64,000 nt of DNA from Lapidilactobacillus bayanensis (GTDB taxonomy: Bacteria; Bacillota; Bacilli; Lactobacillales; Lactobacillaceae), in the NCBI RefSeq assembly GCF_003946695.1, contig NZ_RHOX01000008.1, positions 1 to 64,000 of the forward strand. The letters are read 5' to 3'. A program made the translations under genes and the position numbers. The notes beneath the pieces are model-generated. The model saw only the letters and a list, made by a program, of their open reading frames with translations. It did not search any database and had not been told where the DNA came from. Below are positions 7,786-16,767 of this stretch, piece by piece (the stretch's first letter is position 1; the number at the start of each line of letters is the position of its first letter).

Positions 7786-8300
7786 CTAAAACTGTTGTGT
7801 TGTGCTTCTTCGTGCCTACGAAAAATACGCTGGTGGAACGCTGCGAGTTTGATTTGAGCCAAATCAAGGACCAATTTGTCTCAAATACAAACTTTCTTGT
7901 AAATGGTAAACCATTAACAAGAATGCCGCGGCTGACCGCGATTTCCCTCCGGCACTGACAAAAGTGCGTTAGTACAACTAAACTTCAAGTTTTTACTTCT
8001 CAAAGTTTGTACTTCTCAAAATTGGAAGATAGTTCACCCACTCGTCAATTCAGCGCTTGCGCAAAGGTTGCCATCTTGTCAGATTAGTGGTGGCGAAATA
8101 ATACCGCTCAGTAGTGACATTATTGTTGGCGATTTATCGACTACAGTAAGGCTCGTATTTGAGACGATTTGTACTTTAATCGGCTCAAATCGACGCCCAC
8201 TACGTTCCAGCACCAAGTATTATTTCGCCGCCACGACAACGCGCATGTCTTATCAGCAACCTTTGCGCAAGCGCGAAGAACCACAACAAAGCAGTTTTAG
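7786..8300. repeat. Family I structured repeat, complete copy C (type copy)
   Basis: This is a complete 515-bp element, convenient as the reference copy. The ends are CTAAAACTGTT (7786-7796) and GCAGTTTTAG (8291-8300), extending inward as imperfect terminal inverted repeats through CTTCTTCG. Module 1 (about 7808-7960) has an outer stem GTGCCTACG.../CTCCGGCAC and hairpins ATTTGAG.../CTCAAAT, CTTGTAAATGG/CCATTAACAAG and CGCGGCTGACCGCG. After a spacer of about 90 bp, module 2 (about 8050-8285) repeats the architecture in reverse, with outer stem GCGCTTGCGCAAAGGTTGC/GCAACCTTTGCGCAAGCGC and inner stem GTGGTGGCGAAATAAT/ATTATTTCGCCGCCAC. It lies between convergent genes. No coding capacity or target-site duplication was seen. 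Confidence 0.88.
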
Positions 8301-8333
8301 TTGCCACATCATCAGATAAAATTGGCTTTCAAA

Positions 8334-8570
8334 TTATTTTTTGTTATCCTTAGGGAAAGGAGTGTCGCGTCGTTGAATGGCACTAGTGGGACAAGCCGTG
8401 TAGGCGTCTTTGAACTGGGCTAATAATGGTAGCGGGATTTCTTTCGTGCCTAAATTATTATCCAATTTAACATAAGCAACGCCATCTTCGTCATATTCAA
8501 AGATCTCTGGCGCTTTTAATTGGCACAGGCCACAAGCAATGCATTGTTCTGAAAGTACTTTAGTATACAT
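8334..8570 (-). CDS. fer: Ferredoxin, single [4Fe-4S] cluster
   Basis: A 78-residue ferredoxin with ligands C10, C13 and C16 (CIACGLC) and a distant C60 (ACPTSAI), the pattern of monocluster Bacillus-type ferredoxins. It carries single electrons in the cytoplasm; its partner enzymes cannot be told from the sequence. It is transcribed away from ypbB-recQ, as fer is in Bacillus. The 3' end faces family I copy C. Confidence 0.92.
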   Translation of the reverse strand: MYTKVLSEQCIACGLCQLKAPEIFEYDEDGVAYVKLDNNLGTKEIPLPLLAQFKDAYTACPTSAIQRRDTPFPKDNKK

Positions 8571-8596
8571 TTTGTTTCCTCTTTGGTGGTGTTATT

Positions 8597-9571
8597 TTGC
8601 AGGCAAATTTACTTTTACCGTTATTTTCTAAGCAAGCGCGGCGTTATCAAGCGATCTATTATCTCTTGACAGGTAAACGCACCGTTTCCAATTTATCTGC
8701 TGGTTTAGCTTATCAATTGCTTCCTTATTTTCATTTTTATCCTAAACTATCCCAAGACGATTATCAAGCAGCGTTGCAACAACTAGTTGAACAGCACTAT
8801 GCTAAAATTCAAGCAACGGATAAAACAATTCAGTTAACTTCACTAGGCCAAGTTGTTCAAGCACGATTATTACAACGGGGATTTTGGCCGACAACTTATA
8901 ATTATTGGCAGGATGGTGATTGGCAGTTGCAGTGGGAACGGTTGTTGTTAAGCGTTCAAGTCATCAGCAATTACCAACATCACCACGCGCACTATACACC
9001 ACTGGCAACACAGCCGTTAGTTCAAAATGAAATTCGCCACTGGTTTTATCGTTGCGGTCGGACGCAGCAACAACAATTTGTTGAGGAATTAAGCGCAACG
9101 ACGGCACAATTAACACCTAATCAGGCTAATTTATTGGTTAATTCATTACGAAGTAGTTCTTATCCTGGGGTGTCGGACTTTCAGCTCAGTCTTAGCTTAA
9201 GTTTGACCGCTTCAGAATTAATATTAGCACGGGTGACGGTCCTGAGCGCGTTCTTGCGAAAAGTTCAGCAATTCCCTCAATCAGCACCACTACGCCAGGT
9301 TTTTCAATTTCCCACCACGATTTTATCTCTAGGATCGACGCGTACTTACGAGTTGTGGCGGTCAGGACAACCATGGTCAGAAATTGTGCAGCACAGCTAT
9401 CAAAAAGAAAGCACCTTATTAGAACATTTATTGGAAGCTGCAATTTTGATGCCAGATTTTGATTTTGACCAGCCACGATTACAACAATTGGTAGCTGCAA
9501 ATCCGGAAAGTTATTTTGGACAACGATTGCTGGAGATTCAAGAATTAAGGCAGGGGGTGCAAGATGACTGA
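8597..9571 (+). CDS. YpbB-like helix-turn-helix protein, recQ partner
   Basis: A 324-residue, glutamine-rich, cytoplasmic protein with a predicted C-terminal helix-turn-helix region (about 230-315, including RTYELWRSGQPWSEI). Its position between fer and recQ is that of Bacillus ypbB, which is the main reason for the call. Start is TTG 8597; the Shine-Dalgarno is weak. The 3' end overlaps recQ by 8 bases, so the two are coupled and probably act together, but no experimental role is known to me. Confidence 0.75.
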   Translation: MQANLLLPLFSKQARRYQAIYYLLTGKRTVSNLSAGLAYQLLPYFHFYPKLSQDDYQAALQQLVEQHYAKIQATDKTIQLTSLGQVVQARLLQRGFWPTTYNYWQDGDWQLQWERLLLSVQVISNYQHHHAHYTPLATQPLVQNEIRHWFYRCGRTQQQQFVEELSATTAQLTPNQANLLVNSLRSSSYPGVSDFQLSLSLSLTASELILARVTVLSAFLRKVQQFPQSAPLRQVFQFPTTILSLGSTRTYELWRSGQPWSEIVQHSYQKESTLLEHLLEAAILMPDFDFDQPRLQQLVAANPESYFGQRLLEIQELRQGVQDD

Positions 9572-11057
9572 TTTAAACAGTACCACAATTAAATTACAAA
9601 CTGAATTACACGAACGGTTTAACTTTCAGCAATTTCGTCCGGGGCAGCAAGAATTGTTACAGGCGATTCTTGCTGGTCAAAATGCCCTAGGAGTTTTACC
9701 AACCGGTAGCGGTAAGTCGCTGATTTATCAATTCCTCGCGCCCCATTTGAACGGTCTCTTCGTTATTGTCAGTCCTTTGATTTCGTTAATGTCTGATCAG
9801 TTGGCGCGAATTCAGGCGGCTCATTTAGGTAAAGCGGCGGTTTTAAATAGTCGCTTAAATGTGCAAGATCGCCGCAATATTTTGACTCATTTGGTGGATT
9901 ATAAATTCTTGTTTATGGCTCCAGAGACGCTCTGCCAACCGCAAGTTTTACGTTATTTGCAAAACATAACGATTGGGTTATTTGTGGTTGACGAGGCGCA
10001 TTGTATTTCGAGTTGGGGGCCGGATTTTCGTCCGGATTATTTGCGTCTGGGCCAAGTGCAGCAACAATTACAACCGCAAGTGACTTTGGCCTTAACAGCG
10101 ACGGCAACAGATCAGGTTTGTGCAGATATTGTGCAGCAATTATTTGCCCAGCAGTCCGTTTTTATTTACCGTGCTTCTGTTGATCGTCCCAATTTGTATT
10201 TGCGGACGGAATTTGTGAGCAGCGATGAAGAAAAGTGGCAGCGACTGCAATTGTTATTGGAACAGCGCTGGCCAACGTTAATTTACGTTGCCACCCGTAA
10301 GACTGCCGAAGAATTAGCTTTAAAAATTGCCGAAACAACTAAGCGGCAGGTTGCTTTTTACCATGCGGGGCTAGATAATTTGGCACGGCAGCAAGTTCAA
10401 CAGCTGTTCATGACTGATCAATTAGACGTCGTGGTAGCAACGAGTGCGTTTGGCATGGGGATTAACAAGGACAATGTTTGCTTGTTAGTTCATTATGATA
10501 TGCCGGAAAACTTCGAGAATTATTTACAAGAAATCGGTCGTGCCGGTCGCGATGAGCAGCAAGCCTTAACTTTAATTTTTGTCAGCCAAAATGATTACCA
10601 ACGGTTACAAACGCGGCGCCAATTAAACCAAATTCGTCCGCAAACAGTGACTCACTTTTATGAGCAGATTTTAGATGAAACCTTGCAAAATTCTAGCGGT
10701 CAATTAGCGGTCCTTAAGGCTTATCAACGGGCTAATTTTTCCGAAGCGGATGTCATCGCCACCTTAACTAAGACACAGGAAGTGCGCGAGTTGCAGCTAC
10801 AGCAGTTTTGGCAGTTCTTAAACTCAACGACGTGTTTACGGCAACAAGTTTGTGATTACTTCGATCATGAGCCCAAGGTGATTCAGCATGATGCGCTTTG
10901 TTGCAGCACATCGCAAACACAATCGCTAAGCGTACTTTTGCAACGGCTCAATTTGCCAACATTGGTCGCAGCAACCACACCGACGGTCAATTTATTGACA
11001 CCGACGCAGGTTTGGACGCAGTTATTCGTTAATTTGCCAGATAAGTCGTCATCTTGA
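9564..11057 (+). CDS. recQ: RecQ-family ATP-dependent DNA helicase (short form)
   Basis: The 497-residue superfamily 2 helicase has motif I at GVLPTGSGKS (K51), the DEAH box at 143-146 (VVDEAHCISSWG), and the motif VI segment QEIGRAGRDEQ. After the two RecA-like domains, a four-cysteine zinc-binding segment is recognisable (TTCLRQQVCDYF...LCC). The winged-helix and HRDC domains of full-length RecQ are absent, as in Bacillus RecS-type proteins. It unwinds DNA 3' to 5' during recombination and repair. It is translationally coupled to the upstream ypbB-like gene. Confidence 0.93.
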   Translation: MTDLNSTTIKLQTELHERFNFQQFRPGQQELLQAILAGQNALGVLPTGSGKSLIYQFLAPHLNGLFVIVSPLISLMSDQLARIQAAHLGKAAVLNSRLNVQDRRNILTHLVDYKFLFMAPETLCQPQVLRYLQNITIGLFVVDEAHCISSWGPDFRPDYLRLGQVQQQLQPQVTLALTATATDQVCADIVQQLFAQQSVFIYRASVDRPNLYLRTEFVSSDEEKWQRLQLLLEQRWPTLIYVATRKTAEELALKIAETTKRQVAFYHAGLDNLARQQVQQLFMTDQLDVVVATSAFGMGINKDNVCLLVHYDMPENFENYLQEIGRAGRDEQQALTLIFVSQNDYQRLQTRRQLNQIRPQTVTHFYEQILDETLQNSSGQLAVLKAYQRANFSEADVIATLTKTQEVRELQLQQFWQFLNSTTCLRQQVCDYFDHEPKVIQHDALCCSTSQTQSLSVLLQRLNLPTLVAATTPTVNLLTPTQVWTQLFVNLPDKSSS

Positions 11058-11177
11058 TTGCTGTTTGGGGATTCAACTTAGAAAAATGATTAAAAAAGTC
11101 CGGATTCTTTAGTAGTTTTTAAATTATTCTGGGCTGGACTATGATAAAATTAAACATAAACAAATGGAGGGTCAGTT

Positions 11178-11858
11178 ATGAGTAAAGATCATGATAATGA
11201 GAAAAACGATCAGAACAATCAGAATGAAACTAATCCTGAACGCCCTTGGGAGAATAGCTTTGATAATGACCGTGATGAAGATGGTAAATTATCACGTGTT
11301 GCCAGTAAGAAACGTGATCGGAGTAATAAAGTTTTCGTTTCGATCTTAGTTGTTATTTTATTGGCAGTAATTGGGACGACAATTTGGGCATGGGTTTCTG
11401 CGCAAGGCAGCAGTAATAACAATGGGACCCAGATCGTGGTCAGTTCCAAGAAGTCATCGAAGCAATCTTCTAGCTCAGAAAAGAAGTCAAGTTCTAAGAA
11501 GTCGTCGAAGAGTTCCAGTTCAAAGAAATCTTCCTCTTCTAAAGCTTCTTCAAGTGAAGAGATTACCGAATCATCAAGTTCAAGTAGTAGCTCAGTTGTT
11601 TCTAGCAGTTCAAGTAGCTCAAGTAGTAGTTCAGTCAGTGTCGCACCAAGTAGTTCAAGTTCAAGTGAAGCATCATCTTCTTCGAGCTCTTCTGCGTCAA
11701 CAAGCACCTCAACGGCAGGAACTTATACAATCAAGGCCGGAGACAACTTGTATCGAATCGCGGTTAACCATGGTTTGACCCTTAATGAATTATTAGCATT
11801 GAATGGCTTACAAGCCGGATCTGCTATTGCACCTGGTCAAACGATTCGTGTTAAATAA
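11178..11858 (+). CDS. Membrane-anchored LysM protein with a serine-rich stalk
   Basis: This 226-residue protein has a charged cytoplasmic N-terminus (1-50), one transmembrane helix (about 51-73, VFVSILVVILLAVIGTTIW), a long linker almost entirely of serine with lysine and glutamate (about 90-178), and one C-terminal LysM domain (about 182-226, TYTIKAGDNLYRIAVNHGL). LysM binds N-acetylglucosamine of peptidoglycan, so the protein probably bridges membrane and wall. Its position after recQ matches Bacillus ypbE. The serine codons are repetitive and produce long spurious open frames on both strands. Start ATG 11178 has GGAGG upstream. Confidence 0.88.
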   Translation: MSKDHDNEKNDQNNQNETNPERPWENSFDNDRDEDGKLSRVASKKRDRSNKVFVSILVVILLAVIGTTIWAWVSAQGSSNNNGTQIVVSSKKSSKQSSSSEKKSSSKKSSKSSSSKKSSSSKASSSEEITESSSSSSSSVVSSSSSSSSSSSVSVAPSSSSSSEASSSSSSSASTSTSTAGTYTIKAGDNLYRIAVNHGLTLNELLALNGLQAGSAIAPGQTIRVK

Positions 11859-11883
11859 TTAACTAGCAGGAGGCTTTTGTTCA

Positions 11884-12543
11884 TTGCAAATTGCAATTGA
11901 TGGACCATCATCAGCAGGTAAGAGTACTGTCGCTAAAAAAGTTGCCCAATCATTGGGTTTCGTTTATTGTGACACTGGTGCGATGTACCGTGCTGCAACC
12001 GTTTTGGCCCGGGAATATGGGATTGATTATGGTGACGAGACACAAATTCTCGCCGAGTTAAGTCAGTCAGAAATTAGTTTTAAACCAGTGGCTAGCGGCC
12101 AGCTGGTTTTTCTCAATGGTGAAGATGTTACCTTGGCGATTCGCACCCCAGAGATTACCAATAACGTTTCACAAGTGTCGGCGCTACCAAAGATTCGTGA
12201 AGAGTTAGTTCGCCAACAACGTAAGATTGCTGGGGATCATGATATCGTCATGGACGGTCGTGATATTGGTACGACGGTGTTGCCAGATGCCGAAGTTAAA
12301 GTTTTTCTGGTTGCTTCAGCCAGTGAACGGGCGCGCCGACGTTACGAAGAAAATATTCAAAAAGGGATTATGACCCCTTTGGCGAAGTTGCAAGAAGAAA
12401 TCGAAACACGTGACTATAAAGATTCACATCGTCAGATTTCACCATTAACTAAAGCAGTTGATGCCATTGAGATTGATTCAACCAATTTGAGTATTCGAGA
12501 AGTGGTTGAACGTATAGTTGAACTGGCAAATATTGCCAAATAA
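11884..12543 (+). CDS. cmk: Cytidylate kinase
   Basis: Cmk phosphorylates CMP and dCMP with ATP in pyrimidine nucleotide metabolism. The 219-residue protein has the P-loop GPSSAGKST at 7-15, the CDTGAMYRA substrate segment, and the MDGRDIGTTVLPDAE motif. The start is TTG at 11884 with AGGAGG upstream, and no better ATG is available. It precedes rpsA, as in many Firmicutes. Confidence 0.95.
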   Translation: MQIAIDGPSSAGKSTVAKKVAQSLGFVYCDTGAMYRAATVLAREYGIDYGDETQILAELSQSEISFKPVASGQLVFLNGEDVTLAIRTPEITNNVSQVSALPKIREELVRQQRKIAGDHDIVMDGRDIGTTVLPDAEVKVFLVASASERARRRYEENIQKGIMTPLAKLQEEIETRDYKDSHRQISPLTKAVDAIEIDSTNLSIREVVERIVELANIAK

Positions 12544-12633
12544 TGAATTTTGCAGGTTTTAACACTTTTTACTAGCTTGTTGATGCAATATCAACTAAAA
12601 TTAATATGATGTTATAGCGTGGGAGGATTAATT

Positions 12634-13863
12634 ATGTCAGAGCAAGATTACAGTCAAAGCGAAATGGAAAAAGCACTCGACAGTGTACATGAAGTCAAAA
12701 TTGGTGACGTCGTTAAAGGTGAAGTATTAGCCATTGATGATGGTCAATTAGTTGTTGGCATTCAAGGAACAGGTGTCGAAGGCGTTGTTCCATTGAAAGA
12801 ACTTACAGGCGATCGCAACGCTACTATCGAGGAGCAAGCTAATGTTGGCGACGTTTTAGATCTCGTCGTTATTGCTAGCATTGGTCATGATAAGGAAAAT
12901 GGTAGCTACTTGTTGTCGAAACGTCGCTTGGAAGCACGTAAAGTATGGAGTGATATCGAAGCTAAATTTAAGGCTGGTGAAGCAGTTCCTGTAACTGTTA
13001 AGGAAGTTGTTAAAGGCGGTTTAGTTGTTGATGCTGGCGTTCGTGGTTTTATTCCAGCCTCAATGGTTTCAGATCACTATGTTGATGATTTGAAAGAATA
13101 TGTTGGTCAAGCATTTGACGTCAAAATTGTCGAAATCGAACCTAGTGAGAACCGTTTGATCTTATCTCGTAAAGAGTTAGTTCAAAAAGAGAAAGAAGCT
13201 AAGCGCGAAGAATTATTTGCTAAGATTTTACCAGGAGATGAAATCACTGGTAAAGTTGCCCGCTTAACTAACTTTGGTGCTTTTGTCGATCTTGGTGGTG
13301 TTGACGGTTTAGTTCATATTTCTGAGATTTCTCATCAACGTGTCGACAAGCCTAGTGATGTGCTCAAGGTTGGCGATGAAGTTAAGGTTAAGGTTTTGAG
13401 TGTTGATGCAGATCGCAACCGGATTTCATTATCAATGAAGGCTTTACAACCAGGACCTTGGGATTCAGTTACTGAGGTTGCTCCGGTTGGTGCAGCTATT
13501 GACGGCAAAGTTAAACGTTTGACGACTTTTGGTGCCTTTGTTGAAGTTGCCCCTGGTATTGAGGGCTTGGTTCACATTTCACAGATTTCTCATCAACATA
13601 TTGCCACACCTAATGACGTTCTTAAAGAAGGCCAAGATGTTAAGGTTAAGGTCTTGAGTGTTGATCCAACAGATCATCGTTTATCATTATCAATCAAGGC
13701 TTTGACTGAAAAGCCAGCTGGTGAAAATGATCATGACGATGCTAAGTCTAAATCAGATGATAGCGATGAGAATTATGTTTTGCCAGAAACAGATACAGGC
13801 TTTAGCTTCGGTGAATTATTAGGCGATGCTATGAAGAACATCGAAGACGATTCTGATAAATAA
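12634..13863 (+). CDS. rpsA: 30S ribosomal protein S1 homologue, four S1 domains
   Basis: The 409-residue protein carries four S1 domains (about 17-90, 104-172, 187-260, 275-345) and an acidic tail. Domains 3 and 4 are the most typical, with TNFGAFVDLGGVDGLVHIS and TTFGAFVEVAPGIEGLVHIS. In Gram-positives this short S1/YpfD protein binds RNA and may assist translation rather than being essential as in E. coli. ATG 12634 is chosen because GGGAGGA lies just upstream; an upstream GTG at 12619 would place that ribosome-binding site inside the gene. A strong terminator follows. Confidence 0.94.
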   Translation: MSEQDYSQSEMEKALDSVHEVKIGDVVKGEVLAIDDGQLVVGIQGTGVEGVVPLKELTGDRNATIEEQANVGDVLDLVVIASIGHDKENGSYLLSKRRLEARKVWSDIEAKFKAGEAVPVTVKEVVKGGLVVDAGVRGFIPASMVSDHYVDDLKEYVGQAFDVKIVEIEPSENRLILSRKELVQKEKEAKREELFAKILPGDEITGKVARLTNFGAFVDLGGVDGLVHISEISHQRVDKPSDVLKVGDEVKVKVLSVDADRNRISLSMKALQPGPWDSVTEVAPVGAAIDGKVKRLTTFGAFVEVAPGIEGLVHISQISHQHIATPNDVLKEGQDVKVKVLSVDPTDHRLSLSIKALTEKPAGENDHDDAKSKSDDSDENYVLPETDTGFSFGELLGDAMKNIEDDSDK

Positions 13864-13927
13864 TTAAACGATCATTGTGATGATAGCTTGATTGTTGACA
13901 GAACTTCGGTTAAGTTAATGATATGAT

Positions 13928-13968
13928 AAAAGGAGTTGGGACCTTTATCTGGTCCGACTCCTTTTTTA
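13928..13968 (+). terminator. Intrinsic terminator after rpsA
   Basis: The stem AAAAGGAGTTGGGACC / GGTCCGACTCCTTTT is followed by further T residues, about 65 bases after the rpsA stop. Confidence 0.92.
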
Positions 13969-14010
13969 TGAGACTACGAAATTTAAAATTATGTTGTGAG
14001 GTGAGTTAAT

Positions 14011-15321
14011 ATGGCATTACCAGTCGTCGCCATTGTCGGTCGGCCTAATGTGGGCAAATCGACGGTTTTTAATCGCATTGCTCGCCAGCGTATTTCTATT
14101 GTTGAAGATACACCTGGCGTCACTCGTGATCGGATTTACGCCCATGGTTCTTGGTTGAACCACGATTTTAGCATGATTGATACTGGTGGGATTGATTTTA
14201 CAGATCAACCATTTATCGATCAGATTCGCACGCAAGCCGAAATTGCCATTGAAGAGGCAGATGTGATCGTCTTTATGGTTAGTGCTCGCGAAGGCGTCAC
14301 CGATATTGACGAACGTGTCGCACAGATCCTTTATCGAGCTAAGAAAGACGTTGTTCTGGCTGTCAACAAAACTGACAATCCCGAACAGCGCCAAGATATT
14401 TACGATTTTTATACTTTAGGCTTTGGTGATCCCATTCCTGTTTCTGGCGCTCAAGGGACCGGGTTAGGTGATTTACTGGACGCGATTGTTGCTAAGTTCC
14501 CGCTTGAAAAAGATGATGAAGCAGACGACACGATTAAATTTAGTTTAATTGGTCGCCCTAATGTCGGTAAGTCATCATTAGTGAATGCAATTTTGGGTGA
14601 ACATCGCGTCATCGTTTCTGAGATTGAAGGCACCACTCGTGATGCAATCGATACCCGTTTCACAGATGATGATGGCCAAGAATTCACGATGATTGACACC
14701 GCAGGAATTCGTAAACGTGGTAAAGTTTGGGAATCAACGGAGAAATATGCGGTGATGCGGGCGCAAAGTGCCATCGACCGTTCGGATGTGGTACTCTTCG
14801 TCATTGATGGTGAAGAAGGTCTACGAGAACAAGATAAAAAAGTTGCCGGTTATGCCCATGAGGCTGGCCGCGCCATCATTATCGTGGTTAACAAGTGGGA
14901 TTTAGTCAAAAAAGATACTTATTCAATGCAAAAGTTTACGGATAAGTTACGGGCTGAATTACAATACTTGGATTATGCGCCAATTGTGTTTGTATCCGCA
15001 TTGACGAAACAACGCTTGAATGTCTTGCCTGATATGATCAAGACCGTTTCAGTCAATCAACAACGCCGAATTCAATCCTCAGTTTTGAACGATGTTTTAT
15101 TGCGGGCCGTGGCCATTACACCAACGCCAACAGTTAAAGGCAAGCGTCTACGCGTTTACTACTTAACACAGGTAGCCATCAAGCCACCAACCTTTGTTGC
15201 TTTCGTTAATGATCCGGAACTGTTCCATTTTTCGTATCAACGTTTCTTAATTAATCAATTACGCGCTAGTTTTGATTTCTCAGGAACCCCAATTCATTTA
15301 ATTCCTCGCCAACGTAAATAA
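14011..15321 (+). CDS. der: Ribosome-assembly GTPase Der (EngA)
   Basis: Der is an essential GTPase for 50S subunit maturation. The 436-residue protein shows two consecutive GTPase domains, each with a GRPNVGKS P-loop (about residues 9-16 and 183-190), DTAG/DTGG switch II and NKxD motifs (NKTD, NKWD), followed by a KH-like domain (about 350-436). Start ATG 14011 has GAGGTGAG upstream. It stands between rpsA and hup, a common Firmicutes order. No terminator was recognised in the 320 bases before hup. Confidence 0.96.
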   Translation: MALPVVAIVGRPNVGKSTVFNRIARQRISIVEDTPGVTRDRIYAHGSWLNHDFSMIDTGGIDFTDQPFIDQIRTQAEIAIEEADVIVFMVSAREGVTDIDERVAQILYRAKKDVVLAVNKTDNPEQRQDIYDFYTLGFGDPIPVSGAQGTGLGDLLDAIVAKFPLEKDDEADDTIKFSLIGRPNVGKSSLVNAILGEHRVIVSEIEGTTRDAIDTRFTDDDGQEFTMIDTAGIRKRGKVWESTEKYAVMRAQSAIDRSDVVLFVIDGEEGLREQDKKVAGYAHEAGRAIIIVVNKWDLVKKDTYSMQKFTDKLRAELQYLDYAPIVFVSALTKQRLNVLPDMIKTVSVNQQRRIQSSVLNDVLLRAVAITPTPTVKGKRLRVYYLTQVAIKPPTFVAFVNDPELFHFSYQRFLINQLRASFDFSGTPIHLIPRQRK

Positions 15322-15491
15322 GTTGGCAAAGTCGGGGTTTAATTTGAGTTAACTTTTTGATGGGAATGACGAATCAATGGTGCTCGGCGCTGATTTGCAC
15401 GAATTACGGCCGTTTTTTCTGTAAATAACGCGTTAATGATTTATTTTTTCTTGAAAAACATTTCAATAATTAATGTGGCAATAAATATCGC

Positions 15492-15519
15492 TTGTTTTTG
15501 CAAAAAAACCTTGTAGAAT
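15492..15519 (+). promoter_or_regulatory. Probable hup promoter
   Basis: TTGTTT (15492-15497) and TAGAAT (15514-15519) are 16 bases apart. The implied leader is about 115 bases and includes the self-complementary TTTTGATTAATCAAAA and AAGCTCTTGAAGCTT. The rest of 15322-15642 shows nothing else recognisable. Confidence 0.55.
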
Positions 15520-15642
15520 AGGGGTTTCTATGGTAACTTTAGTTATGGAATAGTGATTGAAAAGCATCATTGTTTCATCATTTTTGATTAATCAAAAGTG
15601 AAATGCGCAAGCTCTTGAAGCTTGTCCCAGGAGGTGAAATCC

Positions 15643-15918
15643 ATGGCAAATAAAGCAGAATTGATCGATAACGTAGCATCAAAGACTGGCTTGACTAAAA
15701 AAGACGCAACTGCAGCAGTTGACGCCGTATTTAGCTCAATCCAATCAACACTTGCTAAGGGTGAGAAGGTTCAATTGATCGGCTTTGGTAACTTCGAAGT
15801 TCGTCAACGTGCAGCTCGCAAAGGCCGCAACCCTCAAACCGGTGCTGAAATCGAAATCCCTGCAAGCACTGTACCTGCATTCAAACCAGGTAAGGCTTTG
15901 AAGGATGCTGTTAAATAA
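15643..15918 (+). CDS. hup: DNA-binding protein HU
   Basis: A 91-residue histone-like HU protein. It has the [16 protein letters not shown] start, the alpha-helical dimerisation part, and the DNA-binding arm with [20 protein letters not shown] and the IPAS(T)[15 protein letters not shown] ending. HU bends and compacts DNA as a homodimer. ATG 15643 has a near-perfect AGGAGGTGA, so the longer TTG frame from 15622 is rejected. Codon choice is clearly that of a highly expressed gene. Confidence 0.97.
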   Translation: MANKAELIDNVASKTGLTKKDATAAVDAVFSSIQSTLAKGEKVQLIGFGNFEVRQRAARKGRNPQTGAEIEIPASTVPAFKPGKALKDAVK

Positions 15919-15943
15919 GAATTTAACACTTTATTGAAGTACT

Positions 15944-15972
15944 AAGGCCGACGCTAATGTCGGCTTTTTTTG
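15944..15972 (+). terminator. Intrinsic terminator after hup
   Basis: The stem AAGCCGAC-type (GGCCGACGC... with GTCGGC) is closed by a run of T, 26 bases after the hup stop. Confidence 0.88.
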
Positions 15973-16016
15973 TCGACTTATTTTTTTGCGGGTCTTCTAA
16001 TTTAATGCGCTAAAGG

Positions 16017-16620
16017 CTAGAACTGTTTTGTGGTGGTTCTCCGTGCTTGCACAAAGGTTGCATATGGAACGTGTGGGGTACCGTGGCGGCAAATAAATAC
16101 TAGTCGCTGGAACGTTACTTTTTAAAAGAGTGGAAACTAAAACTGTTATTTTGCGGTTCTTCGCGCTTGCGCAAAGGTTGCATATAAAACGTGGGGGGTA
16201 TCGTGAGGGAAAATAAATACTTTCGCTGGAACGTGGTGGACACTGCTTGAAGCCAATTTTTGCAAAATTGTCTTCAAGACAGGTCTTGTTGTAAGTAATA
16301 AATTACTAACAACAATTTCACCACTGAGCGGTATTTATTTTTCCTCACTAAACAAGTGAGATGGCAACCTTTGCGCAAGTGCTGAATTGACGAGTGGTTG
16401 AATTGCTTCCAATTTTTAGAAGCACAAATTTGCATTCAAGCTGCACTAACACATTTTTGTCAGTGCCGGAGGGAAATCGCGGTCAGCTGTGAAATTGTCG
16501 TTTGCGATTTATCGCTTACGACAAGGCCGAGCTTTGAGACAATCGTAGATTGGCTTAAAGTCGAGCCCACAGCGTTCCACCAGCGTATTTCCCGTAGGCA
16601 CGAAGAACCACCATATCAAT
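16017..16620. repeat. Family I structured repeat, copy D with an extra half-end
   Basis: A near-complete element runs from CTAAAACTGTT (16137-16147) to about 16620 in the order module 2, spacer, module 1, that is, reversed relative to copy C. Module 2 has the stem GTGAGGGAAAATAAAT/ATTTATTTTTCCTCAC and the TTGAAG.../CTTCAA hairpin. To its left (16017-16130) stands a separate truncated copy of the module 2 end, itself beginning CTAGAACTGTT. The right end lacks a clear AACAGTTTTAG. It lies between hup and the TPR gene. The open frame at 16398-16682 is not supported as a gene. Confidence 0.85.
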
Positions 16621-16767
16621 TTTTCACTATTCAGCAAGTTAAATTATTACTGAAACTTGACACTAAGAAGGTGCGACAATAGCACCGTTGTTAATTATTC
16701 GTTATAATTAATAGGATTAGTTTAATTGCACGTTAATTTAAAACATCTAAAAATAGTGGGGTAGTTT

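Noticed and set aside
11219-11707. 162-codon frame on the minus strand, rich in Glu and Leu
   Set aside because: It is the complement of serine codons in the LysM protein stalk; the low-complexity composition explains the open frame.
16398-16682. 94-codon open frame
   Set aside because: It covers the spacer and module 1 of family I copy D; similar short frames in other copies are not conserved as proteins.
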